Assembly: GCA_934129745.1 (NCBI GenBank) | Contig: CAKOWZ010000003.1 | Span: 1 to 64,000, forward strand | DNA length: 64,000 bases | Direction of reading: 5' to 3' | Origin: an uncultured Clostridia bacterium | GTDB taxonomy: Bacteria > Bacillota > Clostridia > TANB77 > CAG-508 | Shown here: positions 25,550 to 33,912 of the stretch, piece by piece | Position numbering within the stretch: position 1 is the stretch's first letter | How the letters are laid out: each line of letters opens with the position of its first letter | The notes under the pieces: model-generated | Seen by the model: the letters and a program-made list of their open reading frames with translations, nothing else | What the model was told of the DNA's origin: nothing | The model's database searches: none | Translations under genes and position numbers: made by a program

Positions 25550-28500
25550 TTATTCATAATCAAAGTAATGATCTCTAGTATTTTCTGCTTCATATTTATA
25601 AGTATCTGCTAATTTTCTCATCTCTTTTGCTAATCTATAAAATCCTTCTTTATCCGCTAAATTAGCTTTTTCATTATATTCATTCGATTTGTTTTCAAAA
25701 ACACTTCCATCAGGATCATAATTTATAACACCTAAAGAGTTAAAAGCCTCAGTATGAAAACCTTTTCGTATTATATCTGCATTTTCTTGATTTAGAATTT
25801 CTGCAACATTTTTGTCAATCCAAAATCCACTTTTATCTTTAGGTGAATGAAATAAAACTTTACCAAAATTAGATAGTGCAACTTCAAGTCTATCCGATTT
25901 TGTGCATATTTTTATCATTTCATTGTACCACAAATTTAATTTTTCCTTATTAATTGTTCCATTTTCTAATCCAGGCACGAATTCCCATTGATTTAGCAAT
26001 CTATATGCATTTGTAGCTACTTTTTCATCTACTTTTTGTGGATTATTTTTTAATGAATGTGGTTTATAAGCAAGACATAATATATCATTATATACGCTTG
26101 GATCATTTGCAAGTGTTTCTTCTATAACTTTAGGACGATATTCTTCACCATTTAAAAGAGGTAAGTATATCCACTCAATATTAAATAACTCGTCCTTGGG
26201 AACATCAGATTGTTGTAAATCACTAATGATTTTAGTAATATGATATGCGTCTAAATTGTTTAAATTTTCTTGATGATGAATCATCTCTTTTAAACATTTT
26301 ATTGTAGTTTCTCTATCATAATCATAATTTTTATCCTCATAAAGTTTTGATGATATTATCCACAAAGCCCTATCAGGACGTTTAACAGCAAGCAATTTTT
26401 TAATTGCATAATTTAATTCACCAGTTTCTTTTACAAATCTTATATCAATCTTTTTCCAATAATCAGATTCATTTTTATTCAGTACTTGTCCTATTAAATC
26501 AAAAGTTTTTTTAGTACATGGCAGTACTAGTAGCAAATTTAACTTTTTAGTTTTGCTCCAACTATAAATATTCAATTTTCTTATCCAACTATAGCCATTT
26601 AAAGTGAATTTTTTATACACATATCCTTTTGCAAATTCAACTAAACTTTTATTCCTATTTTCTAAGCAATTAAGTATTTCAAATTCTAATTCGTCATTAT
26701 TTTTTACTTCTGCTGTACAAATTCCAACCATATGTGAATCTTCAACTGATTTTACAAAATTTATAAATTTATCAAATTCTAAAGTCAAAAGTTCTTGTAC
26801 CAATTCTATTTGAATTTGATGTAATTTATTTTCACCAACCTTATAATCTTTCCTATCATCTATTAAATGCCAAGTATCTTTTCTAAAGTACCTCCTTGCA
26901 AAAATAAGGATATTATGAGGTTTTATATTTGATGATAATAATTCAAGTTTCTTGATTGCTTCATTGGGTAAAGAATCCTTAGAGTTATTTGTTCTTTTAT
27001 GCCATGTGATAAAATCTTCTAAATGGTTCCAAATAACAAACTTCCTGTTTTCATTTAAGGTCTTAATTTCATTACTAGACAATTTATCAAATATTTTATC
27101 AAATAAATATTTTGGAACATTATCCATTATATCTATTAAATCACATATTTTTTTAGTATTTGTTTTAGAATTTAAAATAGCTAAATCAATATATATTTCA
27201 ATTTGCTTCCAATAATCACTTTTCAAAACTTTATCATTATTTTCTTCAATAATATTATTCCATTTAGGCTTATACGACGGTGATGCTATCGTTATTTCAC
27301 CAGGCATTAAATTTTTGAGAAGTTCCCATCCATCATCTGGACTTTCTTTTAATATATTTTGTACTACTATTATTCTATTTTCAATAGGTGCTTTGGTTTG
27401 TGGATACCATGGTAAAATAATATTTGCAATATGTTTTATAGCTTCTTTATCAAATTTTGCAATTTTAGACAATAGCATACATGATTCAATCAAATTTCTT
27501 GATTCCCATGCAGTTAATTCTAAAGCCCAATATAATCCTGTGGAGTAATTATATGTAGTCACATAATATTCTTTTTCACTAAAAAGCTTTCTTATCATAT
27601 CGTTATTATTTTTTAATTTATAATCTAACTGTTGTAAAAACTCTTCTGGTGCAGACTCTGCAAGTAAAGGCAAAAGTTCGCCTATACTTGCCCATATTTC
27701 CCAATTATTATTTTCTAAAACTTTTCTAACAACAAGTAAAGGTAAATTTGTTGCATAATTTTTACATTTATCAAAATTTCTATAATTTGCTGTTATAATT
27801 GGTAGTGTTTCCGCAATAGATTTTCTTAGAAAATCAGAATATTTTGTATTCTTTTTATAAATATTAGACATACTTCTTTTATCAGATTCCAAATCAAATT
27901 TTGGATTTCTTTCTGATAAAATATTAATTGCTGAATCCTTAAATATTTCTAGTTCATCTTGAAAAAAGTCGGGTGCATATTTTTTTATAACATTGTTTCT
28001 ATCTTTTATTTTCCATTTATTATTTTTATATTCTAAAATACTATTTTTATCTTTAAGTATTGTTCTTAATTTTAATATCCAATCATCATATTTTTTACCA
28101 ATAAAATTGCTTATAACTTCTTTATCATTTTCATTGGTTTCATCCCATCCGCCAAAAATGATTACTGTTTTTAATATTTTATCATTTTCACTTGAAGCAT
28201 TAATGTCATAGTAAATTGAAGATGTGGGCGTAAAATTAATATTGTTTTTTTTATTCATTTCATATATTTTTCTTCTATCATATTCTGCTAATGGATATTT
28301 ACTACTACCCATTCTAATCCAGGCAGTAGAAGGATATACACTATGTTCTTCTTTTTCATCATTTGAAATAGGTTTTTTGGGACCATAATACGCTTGTCGG
28401 TTAATTTCATATATTCTATCAGTATTTGTCCCATATATTAAAATATATCCAAAATCGTTTTCATCTTCGTTTACTTTATATTTAAAAGTTCCAGTTTTAA

Positions 28501-28801
28501 TTGATGGTCTTGGAAATATATAATTAGCTAGATTTTGGTACCAACAATCATCCTGCATTGGCACATTATTAATTCCTTTTAATTGTTTATCATTTGTTAC
28601 CCCTAAAATTATAAATTTGTCTTCTCCATATGATTCATTAGAGTTTAAAAAAGCACACAAATCTCTAATAAATTCAGCCCTTTGTTTATCTAAATAAGGG
28701 ATTTCTTTATAATCAAGATATGAGTTTTCATCTGGTAATTCATTTAATATAGCATATAGTTTTTCAAATATTGACTCATCTAACACACATTTCACCACCA
28801 T
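25550..28801 (-). CDS. Large AlbA/Schlafen-like protein, possible defence protein
   Basis: 1083 residues. The N-terminal domain (about 1-190) is of the AlbA_2/Schlafen type: NSYLDYKEIPYLDKQRAEFI, LCAFLNSNESYGEDKFIILG, RPSIKTGTF, and IRMGSSKYPLAEYDRRKIYE. The remaining 850 residues are long, mostly helical and Trp/Lys-rich with no recognised domain, in the style of large defence effectors or sensors. No membrane segment. The annotated ATG has no ribosome site and lies about 20 bp from the R5 promoter; a GTG five codons on, after GGTGGTG, is an alternative start. Cargo between R4 and R5. Confidence 0.7.
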   Translation of the reverse strand: MVVKCVLDESIFEKLYAILNELPDENSYLDYKEIPYLDKQRAEFIRDLCAFLNSNESYGEDKFIILGVTNDKQLKGINNVPMQDDCWYQNLANYIFPRPSIKTGTFKYKVNEDENDFGYILIYGTNTDRIYEINRQAYYGPKKPISNDEKEEHSVYPSTAWIRMGSSKYPLAEYDRRKIYEMNKKNNINFTPTSSIYYDINASSENDKILKTVIIFGGWDETNENDKEVISNFIGKKYDDWILKLRTILKDKNSILEYKNNKWKIKDRNNVIKKYAPDFFQDELEIFKDSAINILSERNPKFDLESDKRSMSNIYKKNTKYSDFLRKSIAETLPIITANYRNFDKCKNYATNLPLLVVRKVLENNNWEIWASIGELLPLLAESAPEEFLQQLDYKLKNNNDMIRKLFSEKEYYVTTYNYSTGLYWALELTAWESRNLIESCMLLSKIAKFDKEAIKHIANIILPWYPQTKAPIENRIIVVQNILKESPDDGWELLKNLMPGEITIASPSYKPKWNNIIEENNDKVLKSDYWKQIEIYIDLAILNSKTNTKKICDLIDIMDNVPKYLFDKIFDKLSSNEIKTLNENRKFVIWNHLEDFITWHKRTNNSKDSLPNEAIKKLELLSSNIKPHNILIFARRYFRKDTWHLIDDRKDYKVGENKLHQIQIELVQELLTLEFDKFINFVKSVEDSHMVGICTAEVKNNDELEFEILNCLENRNKSLVEFAKGYVYKKFTLNGYSWIRKLNIYSWSKTKKLNLLLVLPCTKKTFDLIGQVLNKNESDYWKKIDIRFVKETGELNYAIKKLLAVKRPDRALWIISSKLYEDKNYDYDRETTIKCLKEMIHHQENLNNLDAYHITKIISDLQQSDVPKDELFNIEWIYLPLLNGEEYRPKVIEETLANDPSVYNDILCLAYKPHSLKNNPQKVDEKVATNAYRLLNQWEFVPGLENGTINKEKLNLWYNEMIKICTKSDRLEVALSNFGKVLFHSPKDKSGFWIDKNVAEILNQENADIIRKGFHTEAFNSLGVINYDPDGSVFENKSNEYNEKANLADKEGFYRLAKEMRKLADTYKYEAENTRDHYFDYE

Positions 28802-28822
28802 CTAAAGTATAAATTTGAATTT

Positions 28823-29116
28823 ATTATACTATAAAATAACAAAATTATCCATACTCCCATTGAATTTTAATAAGTTTTCATATATAATAGATTTAGAAAG
28901 AGAACATTGTTGTTCGTAAGCTGTAGCTTAACCGCTCCATTGAAATCAACTTATGGACTGAAAAGTTCGTAAGTTTTTTTTATAATAAATAATATCAAAA
29001 AAGAGGAAAAATTATCAAAATAATTTAATCCTCTTTTTTTGAATATGGGAATGAAATCTATGTCCAGCCAGCACTGAATTTGTACTCCTGCACAAATTCT
29101 TATATGGGAATTCCCA
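28823..29116. repeat. Island repeat unit R5 (complete)
   Basis: Leftward TGGATA-17-TATAAT (-10 at 28828-28823). Rightward TTGAAT (28860)-17-TATAAT (28883-28888). GTTCGTAAGCTGTAGCTTAA, core CCGCTCCATTGAA (28932-28944, one T fewer), terminator CTTATGGAC.../...GTTCGTAAG plus T8, hairpin AAAAGAGGA/TCCTCTTTT, hairpin GAATTTGT/ACAAATTC and TATGGGAATTCCCA. It fills 28802-29123. Confidence 0.85.
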
Positions 29117-29123
29117 AATCTTT

Positions 29124-29735
29124 TTATAAATTTTCTTTTATTTCTGGAAACAAGTCATACAAATTATATCCTAATAAATTATCAAAATATTCTTTTAATT
29201 TATATGTTTCTTTTATATGATAATGCGTATTTTTATATACTCCGTGCCTTAAAAGTAAGTCCATCATTCTTTTATCTACTGTATATATTTTGTCAGTACA
29301 CATCAAATCACATAAATTAATTATTTTTTCATAAATTGTATATTCTTTTTTTATATATTCTTTTATAAACTCATAGTTTTGATTACTTGAATCAGTATAA
29401 TCTCTATCATTTGCTAAACAGTTGATATCATTATTTAAAAAAGAATGTTTTATACATATACTTGCATAATCTTCATCATAGCCTAAAGACTTAATATAAT
29501 TATAACCATTTATAGCATGAGGTATTACTCCATCATCACTATTCAATCCATACTTTTTACCGATATCATGTATATATCCTAATGTCTTTGCAAAATCACT
29601 ATCCAAATTTATATTACTTGCTATAACACCTGCTACATAACCTACGTTTTTAGAATGCTTTATCCATTTATCACTTGAAGTTTTACCAATATTTTCATTT
29701 AACAAATCTAAAGCCTCTTTGCTTGTTAATTTCAT
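29124..29735 (-). CDS. HD domain phosphohydrolase
   Basis: 203 residues; TTAGGAG site. HD superfamily metal ligands in order: WIKHSKNVGYVAGVI (His), GYIHDIGKKYG (His-Asp), then IKHSF (His) and INLCDLMCTDK (Asp). These proteins hydrolyse phosphate esters of nucleotides or related compounds; the substrate is unknown. The start codon is 2 bp after the stop of the disrupted nucleoside hydrolase, so the two were an operon for nucleotide or nucleoside breakdown. Confidence 0.85.
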   Translation of the reverse strand: MKLTSKEALDLLNENIGKTSSDKWIKHSKNVGYVAGVIASNINLDSDFAKTLGYIHDIGKKYGLNSDDGVIPHAINGYNYIKSLGYDEDYASICIKHSFLNNDINCLANDRDYTDSSNQNYEFIKEYIKKEYTIYEKIINLCDLMCTDKIYTVDKRMMDLLLRHGVYKNTHYHIKETYKLKEYFDNLLGYNLYDLFPEIKENL

Positions 29736-29737
29736 TT

Positions 29738-30636
29738 TTATTCTCCTAACTTTAAAAATAAATCCTCATATATTTTATTTCTATCTAATTTAGAAACAAA
29801 GGTAATATTATGTCTATTATTTGTTGTTTCATAAGAAGTATCTTCTCTCACATTCGGACAACTTATTCGTTTTGTTTCAAACCAATTTTTATTTATCATA
29901 TAAGCTATTACTGATATATCCCATATTACTCTTGATTCTTGTATTCCGTGATATCCCCATCATTATAAAATCTTTCAATTTAATAATTACATAATTCTGA
30001 TTTGTTTTTTAAATATTTTTTTAAGGTATTAATATCAATTCTTAATTCTGAAACAATATTTTTACAAGGAAGTATAGTTAACTTCACTTCTGATTCAAAT
30101 ACTATTTTTACAGCTTCAACATCTTGTCTAAAATTATATTCAAGGTTATCTTTATAGCCTAGTTCATTGCCACCTAACCAAATAATTTCTATTTTATTTA
30201 CTATTTTGGGTTCTTTTTTGATTGCTAAAGCAATATTAGTAATAGCGCCAATTCCTAATATATAAGTTTTATTATTTTTTAAAGCAATTTCTATAATTTT
30301 ATTTACAGCATCATTTGTTTCATCATAACCATTTTGAATGTAATCCATTGAACCCTTAAATACTTTATTATTCGTTTTAAAATTTAACCAATTGCATATT
30401 TTTAAAATTTCATTATAACTTAATTCTTGTCCATCTTTTACTTTTACATTTCTTTTTGTATGAGAATATGGTGCAACTGTTATTGCCTCAATATTAAATA
30501 AGTCTTTTGATTTTATTAAATATGATAATGCAAATTGGTCATCATATTCATTATAAGTATCAGTATCTAATATAACATTTACTTTTTTTCTTTTATAATT
30601 TGAAATAACATTATCTATATCTATTCCTATATTCAT
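29738..30636 (-). pseudogene. Inosine/uridine-type nucleoside hydrolase, disrupted
   Basis: From the start MNIGIDIDNVIS (GGAGG site) the frame gives VILDTDTYNEYDDQFALSYL (Ca-binding Asp cluster), ILGIGAITNIALAI and EIIWLGGNELGY, then stops at 29980. The missing C-terminus is downstream in another frame: GIQESRVIWDISVIAYMIN, then TKRISCPNVREDTSY and DRNKIYEDLFLKLGE, ending at 29738. A stop and at least one shift lie near 29955-29985. The first 13 residues resemble the start of a HAD or deoxyribonucleotidase gene rather than a nucleoside hydrolase, so the 5' end may be a chimera. Confidence 0.8.
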
Positions 30637-30675
30637 GTATATCCTCCAAACTTTTACAAATTTCAAACTATAAAA

Positions 30676-30755
30676 ATTATACTATATAGAACTAATTTTT
30701 TCTATACATTCATTGCAATTTAATAACAATTAATATATATTTTTAGAAGCTGATC
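30676..30755. repeat. Island repeat unit R6 (promoter half only)
   Basis: Leftward TAGAAA-17-TATAAT (-10 at 30681-30676) and rightward TTGCAA (30713)-17-TATATT (30736-30741), then TTTTTAGAAG. The tRNA core and hairpins are absent. Confidence 0.65.
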
Positions 30756-30855
30756 TTTTTAGTTCATTATTTGAACATTTCTTTAACGCAACTGCTGTAA
30801 AAACACCAATGATGGTTGATAATAAACACTAATATAACCACATAGATTCTTTCTC

Positions 30856-31296
30856 CTAATTTTCGTATATATCATCATTTATTTTTAATATCATTCTTCT
30901 GTAATGAGTTTTAAATCCTAATCTTTCATATAAATCTCTAGCAATATTTTCTCCAATTACCTCTAACGATAAATCTTTATTTTGAAATTTTGCTAATTCT
31001 ATTATTTGGTTTAATGCAATAGTACCAATTCCATTATTTCTATATTTTTCATCTATAAAAAATCTATATAAATATATTTCTTTTTCATAATTTTTAATTC
31101 CAATGAATCCAACCATCTTATTGTTATATAAGATTTTATAATATTCTTCATTTTCTTTAAATTTTAATTCTTCTGGTTTTATTATTCTTAATTGATATAT
31201 TGGATCTACTGTATTATGATGTTGCCATTCTTTTATAATCCATTCTCTAAAAAAATCATTATTATCTTTTTCTAATTTAACTTCTATCTTTTCCAT
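30856..31296 (-). CDS. GNAT family N-acetyltransferase
   Basis: 146 residues. The acetyl-CoA binding motif A appears as YRFFIDEKYRNNGIGTIALN, with strand-4 sequence YNNKMVGFIGIKNYEKE before it and a final ARDLYERLGFKTHYRR segment. The acceptor is unknown; small GNATs of this type modify amines, peptides or antibiotics. Upstream of it on the same strand is a broken second GNAT, so the module once held a pair. Confidence 0.85.
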   Translation of the reverse strand: MEKIEVKLEKDNNDFFREWIIKEWQHHNTVDPIYQLRIIKPEELKFKENEEYYKILYNNKMVGFIGIKNYEKEIYLYRFFIDEKYRNNGIGTIALNQIIELAKFQNKDLSLEVIGENIARDLYERLGFKTHYRRMILKINDDIYEN

Positions 31297-31307
31297 TTAA
31301 CCCATCC

Positions 31308-31515
31308 TTAATTTATATATTTTACAAATCCTTTATCTGCATTTTCATCATATCCTAATTTATTATATAATTTATGTGCTTCTTTTCTTTGAACTCTGCC
31401 AAACAATCCAATACAGCCAATATCTTCATAATTTTTTGTAATTGTTCTAAATCTTTTTTGTATTTAAGCTATTATATGCTAAGGGAACATATCTACCAAA
31501 ACATAATATAATATT
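31308..31515 (-). pseudogene. Broken second GNAT acetyltransferase
   Basis: Two frames give ILCFGRYVPLAYNSLNTKKI and, after a stop, ITKNYEDIGCIGLFGRVQRK, EAHKLYNKLGYDENADKGFV. The end resembles the C-terminal GNAT segment (leading to Y-N-K-L-G-Y). The acetyl-CoA motif region is missing. Confidence 0.65.
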
Positions 31516-31516
31516 T

Positions 31517-32776
31517 TTATACAAATAATTTTGCTTTATTAAATTTTATATATAATCTTAAATATATAGCTCTTATTATTCTATCAATACCACAAACAAA
31601 AGCTAATCCAATTAATCCAATATTGTATTTTTGAATTAAATAGCATAGAGGAACCCTTACGCAAATTCCCCCTATAAAAGCCATCATACTAATGGCCTTA
31701 GTATTTTTATTAGCTGATAAATATGCTCTATAATTGCATCCAGCTACAACTGCTACAAATTCAATTGAATATATCCATATATATGGATTACAACTTTCCC
31801 AAGGAATTTTATTTCCCAAAATTAACCATGAAGGATATATGAATATTGGAATAAATGCAATTGCAAAAATATTTCCATATAATTCAACTGTATCAACTTT
31901 TTTTAGGAAATTATCCGTTTTATTTTCAATATCATTTGAATATTGAACTAAAAGTCCAGAATAGTATCCCTCGATTATTTCACATAATGTATCAACTATT
32001 GTTCCACATACACAATGAATTGCGTAAATATTAGTACCAAAAGAACTTGCTACACTTGTATAATATATATTAACTATTCTTTGAACAATTTTATTAAATA
32101 TTAAATCTTTTGCAAAATATAGTATTTGTTTTATATAATCTAAACTGCTTCTATACCACTTGTATTTAGAAAACAATAATAACAATATAGTATTTACAAG
32201 TTGAGAGATTATTGTTGCTACATATATTCCGATTTCATTATATCCCAATTTTATACTTATATAATCTCCTGTTATATTTATTAAAGACGAAATAACTATT
32301 GCAATCCAAATTTTATTTGTTTTATTATTAATTTTCAATATATTTTTAGGAACATATCCTATTGATAATAATGGTAATTGTATTGCTTTTAATTTTAATA
32401 TTATCGTTAGTATTGCTCTTGCATCATTTTCTAAATTATACACATATGTTATTTGGTTTGAAAAAATAAAAATTGATATAGAAATCACTACAGAACTAAT
32501 TAATTCTATTAACATTGCTGAACTATTAACCTTCTTAGAATTATCTTTATCTCTAGCTAACACTATTGCATGTGCATTACTTATACAAGTTTGAATGGTA
32601 TTAATTGCCCAATTTAAAGTAATAAAAGAAGAAAATACAATTATTGCAGTTTTTCCTATAGAATTAGACATGGACTTATCTATAATAACTAATAATGTAT
32701 TTGTAAATTCAACTAATATATATGGCAAAACAAATAAAAATGTGTTAAAAATATTTTTACTAAATTTTTGTTTCAT
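31517..32776 (-). CDS. MATE-like multidrug/lipid flippase family transporter
   Basis: 419 residues, about 12 hydrophobic helices. Sequence style matches the MATE family: N-terminal LFVLPYILVEFTNTLLVIID, NAHAIVLARDKDNSKKVNS, YVPKNILKINNKTNKIWIAI and C-terminal GLIGLAFVCGIDRIIRAIYL. Efflux of cationic compounds driven by ion gradient is typical; the substrate is unknown. Between a HAD gene and the broken GNAT on the same strand. Confidence 0.75.
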   Translation of the reverse strand: MKQKFSKNIFNTFLFVLPYILVEFTNTLLVIIDKSMSNSIGKTAIIVFSSFITLNWAINTIQTCISNAHAIVLARDKDNSKKVNSSAMLIELISSVVISISIFIFSNQITYVYNLENDARAILTIILKLKAIQLPLLSIGYVPKNILKINNKTNKIWIAIVISSLINITGDYISIKLGYNEIGIYVATIISQLVNTILLLLFSKYKWYRSSLDYIKQILYFAKDLIFNKIVQRIVNIYYTSVASSFGTNIYAIHCVCGTIVDTLCEIIEGYYSGLLVQYSNDIENKTDNFLKKVDTVELYGNIFAIAFIPIFIYPSWLILGNKIPWESCNPYIWIYSIEFVAVVAGCNYRAYLSANKNTKAISMMAFIGGICVRVPLCYLIQKYNIGLIGLAFVCGIDRIIRAIYLRLYIKFNKAKLFV

Positions 32777-32852
32777 TTTTTATCCTCTTACATATTTTTA
32801 CAGCTTTTCAAATTTTAATAAATGTGTTGAAACTATTAATATGTTTTCTTCT

Positions 32853-33566
32853 TTATTTTTGTTCATTTAATATATCCTTTATTAAACTAGATACGCTATT
32901 ATATTCTTTAATAGCTATTGATTTTAATTCTGATACTGAATCTTCCATACAGTAGCCGTTAAATTCTTGTACCATTTCTATATCACTATAACTATCACCT
33001 ATGACATATGTATCATCTTTATTAATATTGTTACAAAATTTAATTAGCCAATATATAGCTTTAGCTTTATTTGTTTTATTAGAAATAATTTCAATAGAAT
33101 TTGTATTCACATAATATGCTTTAACATAATTTCCATATTTGTTGTTAATAAAATTTGCTTTATCTAATGCATAATTTTTTGAGCTATATTTTACGTGTAT
33201 CTTAGTTAAATCTTTGTGTTCAAATGTTACTCTGCTATTAATTCCACTACAACAAAAACAATTCATACACTCACTCAAGTTTAAATCGTTTTGAATTTGT
33301 GAAACAATTTCATTTGAAATACAAATATTAAATAAAACTTTATTATTTTTATCTATAATGGTCGCTCCGTGATTTAAAATAGTGTAATTGTAATTAAATT
33401 TATATATGTCTAATTTATTATAAAAATCTAAATAACTTCTTCCTGTAGCAATAGCAAATAAATTACCTAAATCTATAAATTTATTTACATATATTTTATT
33501 TTTTTCTATATCTTCATCATTTAAATAAAATGTTTGATCATAGTCACTTATTAATAATTTTGACAT
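32853..33566 (-). CDS. HAD superfamily hydrolase (Cof-like)
   Basis: 237 residues. HAD motif I is SDYDQTF (nucleophile Asp, acid Asp), motif II IATGRSYLDF, and motif IV YVIGDSYSDIEMV near the C-terminus. The cap region in the middle fits type II (Cof) phosphatases acting on sugar phosphates or related compounds. Promoter-distal neighbours are the MATE transporter and GNAT. Well formed, likely active. Confidence 0.85.
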   Translation of the reverse strand: MSKLLISDYDQTFYLNDEDIEKNKIYVNKFIDLGNLFAIATGRSYLDFYNKLDIYKFNYNYTILNHGATIIDKNNKVLFNICISNEIVSQIQNDLNLSECMNCFCCSGINSRVTFEHKDLTKIHVKYSSKNYALDKANFINNKYGNYVKAYYVNTNSIEIISNKTNKAKAIYWLIKFCNNINKDDTYVIGDSYSDIEMVQEFNGYCMEDSVSELKSIAIKEYNSVSSLIKDILNEQK

Positions 33567-33599
33567 AATACTTCTCCTTTTCTTATTTTTATTAATTAT

Positions 33600-33800
33600 A
33601 TGCTAATTTATAATATTTTTCAATATAAATAGATTTTTTTCCATACTACCGTTTTATTACGTTTTATTATCAAAAATTTTATTGCGTATATTGAGATTTT
33701 ATATAAAATATGATAGAACTCTTGATAAGAAATTCAAATTTCAGTTAACTGATGGGAGTGATTATCGTCTGATTGAGCATACAGAATTGTTCAAGTAATT
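33600..33800. other. Degenerate island repeat R7 plus a gene fragment
   Basis: 33600-33720 is weakly like the promoter half of the island repeat (CCATACTACC, TTGCGT then TAAAAT). 33706-33799 on the plus strand reads DRTLDKKFKFQLTDGSDYRL and IEHTELFK then stop, a C-terminal remnant of an unrecognised gene with less AT-biased codons. Confidence 0.4.
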
Positions 33801-33807
33801 AAAAATG

Positions 33808-33847
33808 AGTGGGTTGCAAATATAAAATGCAATCCACTTGTTTTTTT
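33808..33847 (+). terminator. Terminator after the gene fragment
   Basis: GTGGGTTGCA / TGCAATCCAC with loop AATATAAAA, then TTGTTTTTTT. Confidence 0.8.
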
Positions 33848-33912
33848 ATGTACTTAATTCTCTTTAAACTGATGACATTGTGTACTCCCTACAAATATTT
33901 TCTTTATTTTTT

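Noticed and set aside
15965..29116. CRISPR-like regular repeats
   Set aside because: Repeat units are up to about 300 bp and 1-4 kb apart with genes between them; there are no short spacers and no cas genes.
17201..29116. Retron or reverse-transcriptase system with the repeated RNA as ncRNA
   Set aside because: No reverse transcriptase or YADD-like motif is encoded next to any copy.
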